Assembly: GCA_040219575.1 (NCBI GenBank)
Contig: JAVJSD010000027.1
Location: forward strand, 70,775 to 134,774
DNA length: 64,000 bases
Reading direction: 5' to 3'
From: JAVJSD01 sp040219575
Lineage (GTDB): Bacteria; Planctomycetota; Planctomycetia; Pirellulales; Pirellulaceae
The notes under the pieces are model-generated. The model was given only the letters and a program-made list of their open reading frames with translations. It was not told the DNA's origin and did not search any database. Shown one piece after another: positions 39,858 through 48,789 of the stretch (its first letter is position 1; each line of letters starts with the position of its first letter). A program made the translations under genes and the position numbers.

Positions 39858-40029
39858 GGAGATGCTCGCGGGACTGGGACGGGGGCTCAGGCGTGGGGCG
39901 AACAGACGATCGGGGGACCAGAGGTGTGCCCGAGTATTCTCGCACAGCGCCGCGGCCGAGTCCAATCTCCACACCCGCCGTAGCGCGGGCTTGCTGGCCG
40001 CGGCGGGCAGGCAAACGCAGGCAAGACGC

Positions 40030-41577
40030 CTACCGTACCGAGTCGACGGTCAGCGCCGCGTTCAACTCACCGCTCTCGCTCATGTCGACCGGAAACATGG
40101 CCTCCGGCAACATCGTCCCGTGATCGAGGAGGTTCTGATGCAGTTCGAAGCAGCGGTGCAAGTCGTGGCGGATGTGCCCGTGGCCCGCGTCCCGCAGATA
40201 GCGGTGCAAGTATTCGCGGTAGGCCGGGTGGGCGCACTGATTGAGGATCCGCTCGGACCGCTGCCGCGGGCTCAGGCCGCGGAGGTCGGCCAGACCGTGT
40301 TCGGTGACGATCACGTGCACCGAGTGTTCGTTGTGGTCGACGTGGGTGCACATCGGCACCACCGTCGAAACCTTGCCATTCTTGACGACCGACGGACAAA
40401 CAAAGATCGAAAGGTACGCATTGCGGGCGAAGTCGCCGCTGCCGCCGATGCCGTTCATCATCCGCGCCCCGCCCACGTGCGTCGAGTTGACATGGCCGTA
40501 GAGATCGACTTCCAGCGCCGTGTTGATGGCGATCACGCCCAACTGGCGGACCACGGCGGGATTGTTGGAGATCTCCTGCGGGCGAAGAATGATTCGCGGC
40601 GCGAAAAAGTCGATCTGCTCGATGAGCTCCTGCATGTCGTCCTTCGACAGCGCCAACGCGCAGGTGCTGGCCCCGAGAAGCCGGCCGCGCTGCATCAACT
40701 GGAACGGCGCCGATTGCAGAACTTCCGAGTACATCAGGAAGTTGGGAATGTCCGGATGCTCGCCGATGCCGTGCATCACCGCGTTGGCGATGTTGCCCAC
40801 GCCGCTTTGCAACGGCAGGAAGTCGTGGGGGATGCGTCCGCTCGACAACTCGTCGTGCAGGAAACGTACGACGTGGCCGGCGATGGCCTCACTTTCCCGA
40901 CTGGTCGGCGCCATGCCGTCCAATTCGTCCGGTTCGTCCGTTTCCACAATGCCGATCACCTTTTCGGGATCGATGCGAACGTACGACTTGCCGATCCGCT
41001 GCAGCGGATGATCGAGGTCGAGTGCGGGACGATAGGGAGGCGGCTTGGGCGTGACAATGTCGGCCATCTCGCTGATGTGCAGCGACTGCCGGCGGTTGAC
41101 TTCCAGGATGATCTTGTCGGCCGCCTGCAGGAACGTCGGCGAGGCCCCGATGGACGTGGTCAGATAGGCCCGCCCGTCCTTGGTGATGTCCGCCACTTCG
41201 ACGACCGCCACGTCGACCTTCCCCATGAAGCCGAACAGCACCGACTGCGGCACGTGCGACAAGTGCATATCGACGAACTGCACGCGTCCGTCGTTGATCT
41301 GCTTGCGAAGCGGAACCGACGACTGATACGGCGCCCGCCAACTGATCGCCTCGGCCTCGGCCAGGGCGTCGTCGAGACTGCGGCCGGTCGAGGCGCCGGT
41401 CAGCACGCGAATCTGGAACGGGCGGCCGAGAATATGAAGTTGTTGCGCGCGCTCAGCCAGCGCGCGGGGGACGGCCTTGGCCGCACCGGCCGGCGTAAAG
41501 CCGCTGAAGGCCACCAGTTGGCCGTGCTCAATAAACTCCGCGGCTTCGTCGGCGGTCAGCCGGGGGTAGGCGCTCAT
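40030..41577 (-). CDS. Acetyl-CoA hydrolase/CoA-transferase family protein
   Basis: A 515-residue cytosolic CoA-transferase of the acetyl-CoA hydrolase family (like succinyl-CoA:acetate CoA-transferase, AarC/Cat1). Signatures: 'SGFTPAGAAKAVPRALAE' near the N-terminus, the catalytic Glu in 'NFLMYSEVLQSAPFQL' (Glu285, equivalent to the 'YTE' Glu of AarC), the CoA loop 'INTALEVDLYGHVNSTHVGG', 'GIGGSGDFARNAYLSIF' (379-391) and 'MCTHVDHNEHSVHVIVTEHG'. Likely links acetate and acyl-CoA pools. The ATG at 41577 is chosen over an in-frame ATG at 41595 because GAGGAG lies directly before it, though close. No clear operon partner. Confidence 0.9.
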   Translation of the reverse strand: MSAYPRLTADEAAEFIEHGQLVAFSGFTPAGAAKAVPRALAERAQQLHILGRPFQIRVLTGASTGRSLDDALAEAEAISWRAPYQSSVPLRKQINDGRVQFVDMHLSHVPQSVLFGFMGKVDVAVVEVADITKDGRAYLTTSIGASPTFLQAADKIILEVNRRQSLHISEMADIVTPKPPPYRPALDLDHPLQRIGKSYVRIDPEKVIGIVETDEPDELDGMAPTSRESEAIAGHVVRFLHDELSSGRIPHDFLPLQSGVGNIANAVMHGIGEHPDIPNFLMYSEVLQSAPFQLMQRGRLLGASTCALALSKDDMQELIEQIDFFAPRIILRPQEISNNPAVVRQLGVIAINTALEVDLYGHVNSTHVGGARMMNGIGGSGDFARNAYLSIFVCPSVVKNGKVSTVVPMCTHVDHNEHSVHVIVTEHGLADLRGLSPRQRSERILNQCAHPAYREYLHRYLRDAGHGHIRHDLHRCFELHQNLLDHGTMLPEAMFPVDMSESGELNAALTVDSVR

Positions 41578-42278
41578 GGTCTCCTCGCGGTGCATGCGTC
41601 AAGGTGTGTGGGTCGCTGTCGAATCAATCCGGAAAACACCGCCCGTCGAGCCGCCTCTCCGCGGGCCTGCCAAGAATTCGCATCGGCTCGTCGTTTCGCC
41701 GCACTGTATGAATTCGCCCCAAGGGAGTCCCGCAGATCGTATTCCGGGGCAAAAACCGTACCGTGAATCTCGGGGCGCATTTCGCCGTAAATCGGTAAAC
41801 AGGAACGAGCTTCGTGGGTCGAACCCCCGCGCGGCTGCAAACAACCCGGGCAGTCCCTGCCAAATCGTAGGTCAGTCGTAGCTGATTCCCACAGTTCCTT
41901 CGAGGGGCGTTTTGCGCAAGTTTGGCGGCGTGATGGAGCAAGTCCGTCACAAACCACCGTTTTACCGACCACGACCGCGCGGCGGCGGTGAAACGTATCG
42001 GTTGTTTCGAAAGTAACAAATCGCCAGGAATCCCAAGAATCGCCCACCGACGCCTTTGCTCCACCTCGACACGGGAAGCCTGACCATCCGCGGGAGGTTC
42101 ATGAAAACTCCGAAAGGCGCCGGCAGAGAAGCACCACCCCGGGCTGGCCCGAATCGCGTTGGAACGGTTCAATAACGGAGACCTCACCAGAAAACGCGGC
42201 GGCGCCGCGATGCCGCCTGATCGCATGCGGCCTTCGCCAACGGCCTAAACAAACACTCGCACACAGAAGAACCGGCAT
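41578..42278. other. Long divergent intergenic region, CoA-transferase / apgM
   Basis: These 701 bp separate two divergent genes. Open frames of up to 200 codons exist on the minus strand, but they lack ribosome-binding sites, recognisable motifs and coding-like composition; G+C is visibly lower (for example 41881-42000). No repeat of the families seen elsewhere is present. It must hold the two promoters, but I cannot point to them. Confidence 0.45.
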
Positions 42279-43484
42279 ATGGACACGCACGAACTGACGA
42301 AAGCCCTGTTCACCAAGAACGACTCGAAGATCGTGATGCTCGTCGCCGACGGGCTGGGCGGCCTGCCGATGACGCCCGACGGGAAAACGGAGCTCGAGAC
42401 GGCGAAAACGCCGAACCTCGACGCCCTGGCGAAGCGCGGCGTGCAGGGCGGCAGCATTCCGGTCGCGCCGGGAATCAGCCCGGGGAGCGGGCCGGGGCAT
42501 CTCGGTCTGTTCGGCTACGATCCGATCAAGTACCTGATCGGCCGCGGGGCGCTCGAGGCGACCGGCATCGGCTTCGAACTCGGACCGAAGGACGTCGCCA
42601 TCCGCGGCAACTTCTGCACGCTCGACGGCAAGGGCGATATTGCCGATCGCCGCGCCGGGCGCATTCCCACCGACGAGAGCGCTCCGCTGGCGATCAAACT
42701 CCGCGACGTGAAGATCGACGGCATCGAGGTGTTCGTCGAGCCGGTCAAGGAGCATCGCTTCGTGGCGGTCTTTCGTGGCGAAGGCCTGGGGGGCAACGTG
42801 CACGACACCGATCCGCAGAAGACCGGCGTGCCGCCGCTCGCTCCCAAGGCCCAGGACGAGGCCAGCCAGAAGACGGCCCAGGTCGCCGCGGAGTTCGTCA
42901 AGCAGGCGCAAGAGTTGTTAGCCGGTCAGCCGAAAGCCAACGGCTGCACGCTGCGCGGCTTCTCGGCCAAGCCCGACCTGCCGACCTACGAAGAAGTGTA
43001 CGGCCTGAAGGCGGCGGCCATCGCCGTCTATCCGATGTACAAGGGACTGGCGCGGCTGGTCGGCATGGACATCGTCGGCGAGGCGAAGACGCTCTCCGAG
43101 CAGATGGATGTGCTGCAGGAGAAGTGGGACGACTACGACTTCTTCTTCATCCACTTCAAATACACCGACAGCACCGGCGAAGACGGCGACTTCGACGCCA
43201 AAGTGAAGAAGACCGAAGAGTTCGACGCCATCGTGCCCCGCGTGCTGGAACTCGACCCCACGGTGCTGATCGTCACCGGCGACCACAGCACGCCCGCTTT
43301 CCTCAAGAGCCACAGTTGGCACCCCGTGCCGACGCTGTTGGTCTCCGACTGCTGCCGGCCCGACGACCAGACAGAATTCGGCGAACGCAACAGCGTTCGC
43401 GGCGGCCTGGGCCAGTTCGAAGCCCGGCACCTGATGACGCTGGCGCTAGCCAACGCCGGCCGTCTGGGTAAGTATGGCGCGTAG
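42279..43484 (+). CDS. apgM: Cofactor-independent phosphoglycerate mutase, archaeal type
   Basis: 2,3-bisphosphoglycerate-independent phosphoglycerate mutase of the ApgM group, 401 residues, converting 3- to 2-phosphoglycerate in glycolysis. Alkaline-phosphatase-superfamily motifs: 'KIVMLVADGLGGLPMTPDGK' (first metal Asp), 'GISPGSGPGHLGLFGYDPIK' with the nucleophilic Ser, 'GRGALEATGIGFELGPKDVA', 'RGNFCTLDGKGDIADRRAGR', 'FFFIHFKYTDSTGEDGDF' and the metal-binding 'VTGDHSTPAFLKSHSWHPVP'. Planctomycetes commonly use this archaeal-type enzyme. The start at 42279 has an AGAAG site. Confidence 0.96.
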   Translation: MDTHELTKALFTKNDSKIVMLVADGLGGLPMTPDGKTELETAKTPNLDALAKRGVQGGSIPVAPGISPGSGPGHLGLFGYDPIKYLIGRGALEATGIGFELGPKDVAIRGNFCTLDGKGDIADRRAGRIPTDESAPLAIKLRDVKIDGIEVFVEPVKEHRFVAVFRGEGLGGNVHDTDPQKTGVPPLAPKAQDEASQKTAQVAAEFVKQAQELLAGQPKANGCTLRGFSAKPDLPTYEEVYGLKAAAIAVYPMYKGLARLVGMDIVGEAKTLSEQMDVLQEKWDDYDFFFIHFKYTDSTGEDGDFDAKVKKTEEFDAIVPRVLELDPTVLIVTGDHSTPAFLKSHSWHPVPTLLVSDCCRPDDQTEFGERNSVRGGLGQFEARHLMTLALANAGRLGKYGA

Positions 43485-43668
43485 CCGACGGTGTTCACCT
43501 TAATCGTTTAACGGCAAGCCGAAGGCGACGGCGGATCGTTCGAAGCCCGTCTCCCGCGAATGCCGCGACGTGCGCGCGAAGCAGACGAATCGCGTCGATC
43601 CTCACGATGACCAGGCGGCGCCCCACCCGCCGCGCACGAACACGGCGCCCAAACACGAAGGCGACCTC

Positions 43669-45216
43669 ATGACGCCGATAAACAGCTCACGCGTTGTCAC
43701 AGCATGCCTTTTCTTCTCCCTGATGTCGCTCGCGTTTCCTCGACTCGTCGCCGCGCAGCAAAATCCGCCGACCGAAGCGCCCGACTACCTGCGCGTCGTG
43801 CGGACTTCCGTCGACGCGCTGCTCGAGCGAGGCGTCGATCGCTGGGGAGACAACCACACCGCGCTCATCATCTCGATCCTCGATCGCAAAACCCTCGAAC
43901 CGCCTGCAAAGCTTCCCGGCGGTTCGGCGGGCGTCCGTAACAGCGACCGCACCAACGAGTACGGCAGCAACGCCAACATCCAACAGAACCTGTATCGCGT
44001 GATGATGCTGCTCAGCGATCTGACCGACGATCCACGCTACCGGGCGGCGGCCGAAGCGGCGCTGGTCGACCTGCTCCGCTACGGTCAGTCGCCCGAAACC
44101 GGTCTGCTGGGCTGGGGAGAGCATCTGTTTATCGATCTTCGCTCCGAGCAGGTCGCCTCGAACGGGCAGGAAACGCCGTCATATCACGAGATGAAAAAGA
44201 AGCTGATCTTCTGGGATCTGCTTCATCAGCGAGAGCCGAAGCGATTGCTGACGTTCGCCCGTGGCGTGTGGGACCATCAGATTTACGATCATAAGACCGG
44301 CGACTTCAGCCGGCACGCCAGTTGGCACAAACACGGGCCCCGCCGCGGGTACGACTTCACCAAGGAGGGCGGTTACATGATCGCCCTCTGGTCGCAGGCC
44401 TACGAAGAAGCGGAGGACCCTGTCTACCGGCAGGCGGTCGAGTCGTTGGCCCGCCGCTACACGCGCAAGCTGAACGAACGAAATCTGCTCGATTACGATT
44501 CGGTCCGCCCGAACTACTGCAACAACGGCCACAACATCACGCTCGCGTTTGAATGCCAGCAAGCGGCCGAGCGATTTCGTGCGCCGCAGGGCGAAGAGAA
44601 AGACGACGCCACGGCCAAGCGACTCGTCGAACTGGCGAGCCGCATCGATCAGGGCTTTCTCGGCGTCAACCACGCGGTGGGCGACCCGCACCGCGGCTTC
44701 ATCGCCACCAGCCTCACCGAAGACGGCCAGCCCTGCGACCGCGACGGCCCCGGTCCCGGCGGCTACTCGGTGTTGTGGGGCATGGGCTACGGAAAGCAAA
44801 CCACCGCCATGGTCGCCCTGCACGTCTATCACCGAGCGAAGCAATTACCCCCGGGAACGGTTCGCGAGGCGTACCTCGACCTGTTCCGCGAGGCGGCCGA
44901 CGTCTACAAGCAGGTCGACGCGATCGACCGCGAGAAAGACGTGTGGGCCTGCGAGCCGGGAATGGCGATCCTGCTGCTCGTGGCGGCCCATCGCGAGACC
45001 GGCGACGCATCGTACTTGAAGGCCGCCGAGCGATTGGCGCGGCAGTCGGTCGCCATGTTCTGGGACGAATCGAGTCCCTTGCCGAAGGCCAGTTCGCGCA
45101 AGAGCCACTACGAAGCCATGACCGGCGCCGACACATTGATGCTCGCCCTATTGGCGGTCCACACGGCGCGGAACGACTCGCGAGTGGACGTGCCGATTAG
45201 CGATCTCGACAAGTAG
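43669..45216 (+). CDS. Secreted alpha/alpha-toroid-like protein
   Basis: A 515-residue exported protein. Signal peptide 'VVTACLFFSLMSLAFPRLVA'. The mature protein is a series of helical hairpins with aromatic and Gly-rich turns, for example 'ANIQQNLYRVMMLLSDLTDD', 'GGYMIALWSQAYEEAEDP', 'GMGYGKQTTAMVALHVYHRA' and 'EPGMAILLLVAAHRETGDAS'. This is the look of (alpha/alpha)n-barrel glycoside hydrolases or polysaccharide lyases (for example the PL10 or GH88 type), but I cannot assign a family or catalytic residues. The ATG at 43669 is chosen for the signal peptide; GAAGG lies upstream. It follows apgM by 184 bp. Confidence 0.7.
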   Translation: MTPINSSRVVTACLFFSLMSLAFPRLVAAQQNPPTEAPDYLRVVRTSVDALLERGVDRWGDNHTALIISILDRKTLEPPAKLPGGSAGVRNSDRTNEYGSNANIQQNLYRVMMLLSDLTDDPRYRAAAEAALVDLLRYGQSPETGLLGWGEHLFIDLRSEQVASNGQETPSYHEMKKKLIFWDLLHQREPKRLLTFARGVWDHQIYDHKTGDFSRHASWHKHGPRRGYDFTKEGGYMIALWSQAYEEAEDPVYRQAVESLARRYTRKLNERNLLDYDSVRPNYCNNGHNITLAFECQQAAERFRAPQGEEKDDATAKRLVELASRIDQGFLGVNHAVGDPHRGFIATSLTEDGQPCDRDGPGPGGYSVLWGMGYGKQTTAMVALHVYHRAKQLPPGTVREAYLDLFREAADVYKQVDAIDREKDVWACEPGMAILLLVAAHRETGDASYLKAAERLARQSVAMFWDESSPLPKASSRKSHYEAMTGADTLMLALLAVHTARNDSRVDVPISDLDK

Positions 45217-45276
45217 CCGCGCCGCCCACAACTCGTTGCGGCCGAAGGTTGCCGAGGGTCCGGCGGGCGGTCGTAC

Positions 45277-45918
45277 GTGAACCCATCGCGACCTGCGCAG
45301 AAATTGACTCCGCTGCTCATTATGGATGACAAGGCGTCGCCCTCGGAATGCGATCAGCGACCTGCGGAGTATCGTGCGTCGCACGGGGCGGGGCTGCGCG
45401 GCGACAAGACGTCCGGCGTGATCCTCATCTGCCTGAGTGCGTTCTTCGCGATGCAAAGCGGACTGGGCTTTCTCTGGGGATTATTGGTCTACTTTGTCTT
45501 TCTTCCACTAATCAGAAACTCCACGCCGCCGCCGGCAGCGACGGATGCGATGTTCAGCACAATGTCGCAGCTAATGCTCATCTATATGCCGTTTTCGTTG
45601 GCGGGCGCCATCCTTCTGATTGTCTGCGGTTCCAAAATCGTTCGCGGTTCCGACCGGGCGAGGCGCTTTGCCAGGTGGATCGTACTCGCGGAAGTCGCGT
45701 GGCTGATCGTTTTCAATTTGCACGCCCTTCTCGCGACCTATCCGATTTATCCGTCGCAGCCGATGGGGCCGATCAATTCGCCCACGGGGAAATTGATTTG
45801 GATGTTGATCTGCGGGGTTGGCAACGCCGGCATCGTTACGGTTGTAGTCGCCTTCCTGTTGTTTATATTGAGCCGGCCCAAGCAGGCGAAGACGCCGTCG
45901 CCTGGGACATCGGACTAG
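45277..45918 (+). CDS. Four-helix integral membrane protein, unknown
   Basis: A 213-residue protein with four predicted membrane helices: 'GVILICLSAFFAMQSGLGFL', 'MLIYMPFSLAGAILLIVCGS', 'WIVLAEVAWLIVFNLHALLA' and 'MLICGVGNAGIVTVVVAFLL'. The N-terminus is hydrophilic; the exact start is uncertain (GTG at 45277 or ATG at 45322, neither with a good ribosome-binding site). No family recognised. Its stop codon TAG lies within the CTAG terminus of repeat element D, so the original C-terminus may have been different. Confidence 0.65.
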   Translation: MNPSRPAQKLTPLLIMDDKASPSECDQRPAEYRASHGAGLRGDKTSGVILICLSAFFAMQSGLGFLWGLLVYFVFLPLIRNSTPPPAATDAMFSTMSQLMLIYMPFSLAGAILLIVCGSKIVRGSDRARRFARWIVLAEVAWLIVFNLHALLATYPIYPSQPMGPINSPTGKLIWMLICGVGNAGIVTVVVAFLLFILSRPKQAKTPSPGTSD

Positions 45919-46037
45919 GCTCTGTTTCAGGACATCGAAATGGCACGGCATTCGGTAGCGGAACTCGCCAGAGTTCCGAGAGTTGGCCGGATGTTCGGAA
46001 GTCTGGCGACTTCCGCTACGGGTCTTCAAGTAGAGCC
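45915..46037. mobile_element. Dispersed palindromic element, copy D (most complete)
   Basis: This copy has the left terminus CTAGGCTCTGTTT (45915), the 65-bp three-way-junction core (45955-46019) and a right end '...CAAGTAGAGCC' (to 46037) that pairs with the left terminus. Internal hairpins are GGAACTC/GAGTTCC and GGAAGTC-TGGC-GACTTCC. It carries no ORF and is 123 bp long, so it fits a MITE-like non-autonomous element. The left terminus gives the stop codon of the preceding gene. Confidence 0.8.
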
Positions 46038-46092
46038 GAATGGATGACCGCGGTGTTCGGTCAATTCTTCTCCGCACTTCACTGGTGGAAAC

Positions 46093-48195
46093 ATGCTCCG
46101 CTCCTCCCTCAATTCCGCTGCAACTCTCCGCGGCGGACGCCGCCAGCGTCCGAACCAATCGCTCCCTGGGTTGCCGACGCTGGCAGCGTCGGTTACGGCG
46201 ATTGCCGCGTTGTTCGCCTCTTCGCTGCTTGCCGATGGGCCGGCCGATAACCATCCGGAATCGGTGCGGCGGGTTCCCAAGCTCGGCATCGAACTCAGCC
46301 AGCAACAACGGCAGGAGATTCAGCAGGGACTCGCAACATTGGAGCGAGCGATCGCGCCGCTCAAAAACAGAAAGGATCCGCGCACGCAGGAGTTGCTCCC
46401 CGACGTGCAGATCTTCCACAAGGCCGTGCACGACGCCCTCACGCATCAGGAATTCTTCAGCCCGGGCGACGTCAAGGCGGCGGTGGAGCTGCTCGCGGAA
46501 GGGAGACTGCGGGCCGAACAACTCGCCAACGGCGACGCACCGTGGACAAACGCACGCGGCCTCGTCGTACGGGGGTACCTCTCCAAGATCGACGGCAGCG
46601 TGCAACCCTACGGCTTGGTCGTGCCGGAGTCGTATTCCCACGAAACCGCGGGGCGCTATCGGGTCGATCTGTGGTTCCACGGTCGCGGCGAGACCCTCAG
46701 CGAGGTGAGCTTCCTCAATCAGCGACGTCGGCAGGTCGGGCAATTCGCGCCCCAGGACACCATCGTGCTGCATCCCTACGGACGTTACTCGAACGCCTTC
46801 AAGTTCGCGGGCGAAGTCGATGTGCTCGAGGCGCTCGATTCGGTGCGGCGGCGTTATCGCGTCGACGACAATCGCATCGCGGCCCGCGGCTTCTCGATGG
46901 GGGGCGCCGCCTGCTGGCAGTTCGCCGTGCACTATTCCGATCGCTGGTTCGCCGCCAATCCCGGCGCGGGCTTCGCCGAGACGCAGGAGTTTCTGAAATT
47001 CTTCCAAGGCGAGACGCCCGAGCCGACCTGGTACGAGCGCAAACTATGGCACTGGTACGACTGCCCCGACTGGGCCGCCAACCTGCATCAATGCCCGACG
47101 GTCGCCTACAGCGGCGAGTTGGATCGTCAGAAGCAGGCGGCCGACATCATGCAGGAGGCGCTGGCTCGCGAAGAGATCGACCTGGTGCACATCATCGGTC
47201 CGGAAACGAAGCACGCCTATCACCCGCAAGCCCGGGAACACGTCGCCCAACGACTCGACGCCCTGGCCCGCAACGGCCGGCAGCGCATTCCGCGCACCGT
47301 GCATTTCGTCACCTACACGCTCAAGTACAACCACATGAACTGGGTGACGATCGACGGTCTCGGCCAGCATTGGGAGCGGGCGAGCGTCGATGGCCGCATC
47401 GCGGGCGACGCCGCCGTCGACGTCGAGACCTCGAACGTCACCGACTTCACCCTCGCCATGGCGCCGGGCGACTGCCCCTTCGAAATCACCGAACCGGTCA
47501 CACTGCACGTCGACGGCGAGACGCTGCCGGGGCCGAGACCCAAGTCCGACCGTTCGTGGCATGTGTCGCTGCACCGCACCAGCGAAGGCTGGCAAGTCGG
47601 TCGACGCGAGGTCGAAGGTCTGGCGAAACGCCACAACCTGCAAGGGCCGATCGACGACGCCTTGATGGATTCGTTCATATTCGTGCGGCCGACCGGCAAG
47701 TCGCCCAATGAAGCGGTGGCGAAGTGGGCCGAGTCGGAACTCGACCACGCCATCGAACACTGGCGGCGTCACTTCCGCGGCGACGCCCGGGTGAAGGACG
47801 ACGTCGCCGTCACCGACGCCGACATCGCCTCGGCGAACCTCATTTTGTGGGGCGACGCCGAGAGCAACGCCGTCCTCAAGCGGATCGCCGACAAATTGCC
47901 GATTCGTTGGGACGCGAAGCGGATCGTCGCCGACGACCGCACCTGGCCCGCCGATCACCACGCCTTGATCGCCGTCTATCCCAATCCGCTCAACCCGGAG
48001 CGGTACGTGGTGCTCAACAGCAGTTTCACCTACCGCGAGTACGCCTACCTGAACAACGCCCGGCAAGTGCCGAAACTACCGGATTGGGCGGTGATCGACG
48101 TCCGCACGCCGCCGGATACATTGTGGCCGGGAAAGGTGGTGGACGCCGACTTCTTCGACGAACGCTGGCGGCTGAAGGTGCGTGGTGAGAGGTAG
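46093..48195 (+). CDS. Secreted prolyl-oligopeptidase-family alpha/beta-hydrolase
   Basis: A 700-residue exported protein. The signal helix is 'LAASVTAIAALFASSLLADG', preceded by an unusually long polar N-terminus. The hydrolase domain (about 150-400) has 'DLWFHGRGETLSEVSFLNQR', 'VDVLEALDSVRRRYRVDDNR' and the nucleophile elbow 'AARGFSMGGAACWQFAVHYS' (Gly-x-Ser-x-Gly-Gly). The acid and His are likely in 'PTVAYSGELDRQKQAADIM' and 'ETKHAYHPQAR'. The C-terminal ~300 residues are a beta-rich accessory region ending in a domain with 'LILWGDAESNAVLKRIADKL'. Members are common in planctomycetes; substrate unknown. DNA encoding residues 14-36 contains an inverted repeat (CGCCAGCGTCCG / CGACGCTGGCAGCG), which may explain the long N-terminus. 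Confidence 0.87.
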   Translation: MLRSSLNSAATLRGGRRQRPNQSLPGLPTLAASVTAIAALFASSLLADGPADNHPESVRRVPKLGIELSQQQRQEIQQGLATLERAIAPLKNRKDPRTQELLPDVQIFHKAVHDALTHQEFFSPGDVKAAVELLAEGRLRAEQLANGDAPWTNARGLVVRGYLSKIDGSVQPYGLVVPESYSHETAGRYRVDLWFHGRGETLSEVSFLNQRRRQVGQFAPQDTIVLHPYGRYSNAFKFAGEVDVLEALDSVRRRYRVDDNRIAARGFSMGGAACWQFAVHYSDRWFAANPGAGFAETQEFLKFFQGETPEPTWYERKLWHWYDCPDWAANLHQCPTVAYSGELDRQKQAADIMQEALAREEIDLVHIIGPETKHAYHPQAREHVAQRLDALARNGRQRIPRTVHFVTYTLKYNHMNWVTIDGLGQHWERASVDGRIAGDAAVDVETSNVTDFTLAMAPGDCPFEITEPVTLHVDGETLPGPRPKSDRSWHVSLHRTSEGWQVGRREVEGLAKRHNLQGPIDDALMDSFIFVRPTGKSPNEAVAKWAESELDHAIEHWRRHFRGDARVKDDVAVTDADIASANLILWGDAESNAVLKRIADKLPIRWDAKRIVADDRTWPADHHALIAVYPNPLNPERYVVLNSSFTYREYAYLNNARQVPKLPDWAVIDVRTPPDTLWPGKVVDADFFDERWRLKVRGER

Positions 48196-48789
48196 GTTGG
48201 TGAGTGGTGAGTGGTGAGTGGTGAGTGCGCACCCCAAGCCGACGACTTGTCGTCGTGAGTAGGTGTGGTTAGCGGCGGGGTTGATCCCCGCGTATGGCGG
48301 CGGTGTCTGTCGGAGCCGCCTCTTCCACCGCTACCACCTCATCGTAATCCAATGTCAATGTCATCCAATGTCGCGCGTGCACCAATCGTCAACTGCACGG
48401 GGATCAACCCTCGTTGTTCTACACAAGTCCCGAGCCCGTTGGGCTCGATTTTCACCCTCCCTTCCGGGGAGGGTCGGCCGCGCAAGTGGCCGGGGAGGGG
48501 TGAAGCGAGAACCGACTCTATCTCGCGACAACGTTTCCTCGCACATCCGCCCTCCCCTCGCTTCGCTCGACCCTCCCGGAGGGGCCGGAGGGAGGGTAAG
48601 AAGATCAGGGCCCTGGCGCACGGGAAGACCTGGCGCACGGGAAGGCCTGGAGATTGGATCCACGCAAGGTTGTTGGAGTCCCATGCAAGCGTGAAACCAC
48701 CACACTTACTCACCTACTCACCAAACGACGACAAGTCGTCGGCTTGGGGTGCGCACGCGGCGTCCACTCACCACTCACCACTCACCAAT
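48196..48789. repeat. Nested inverted-repeat cluster
   Basis: A 594-bp gene-free block. GTGCGCACCCCAAGCCGACG plus 11 more bases (48225-48255) recurs as a perfect 31-bp inverse at 48726-48756. Outside these arms lie GTGAGTG tandem repeats on the left (48199-48226) and their inverse CACTCAC repeats on the right (48763-48785), so the symmetry covers the whole block. Inside are further palindromic texts (CCCTCCCTTCCGGGGAGGG; 48557-48596 GCCCTCCCCTCGC...GGAGGGTAAG) and a direct duplication of GCGCACGGGAAGRCCTGG (about 48617-48651). No ORF with a ribosome-binding site. Confidence 0.8.

Noticed and set aside
41814..41832. T-arm-like sequence GTGGGTCGAACCCCCGC suggesting a tRNA or tmRNA end
   Set aside because: The flanking stem does not pair properly around a TTCGA-type loop on either strand, and no acceptor, D or anticodon arms are found nearby.
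41574..42226. Open frames of 157 and 200 codons in the CoA-transferase/apgM gap
   Set aside because: No ribosome-binding site, no motif, and the frames overlap each other and the start of the CoA-transferase gene.
45571..47007. 478-codon minus-strand open frame across several plus-strand genes
   Set aside because: It overlaps genes with clear signal peptide, membrane helices and a Gly-x-Ser-x-Gly hydrolase motif; its own sequence is Arg/Val/Glu-rich antisense-type text without motifs.
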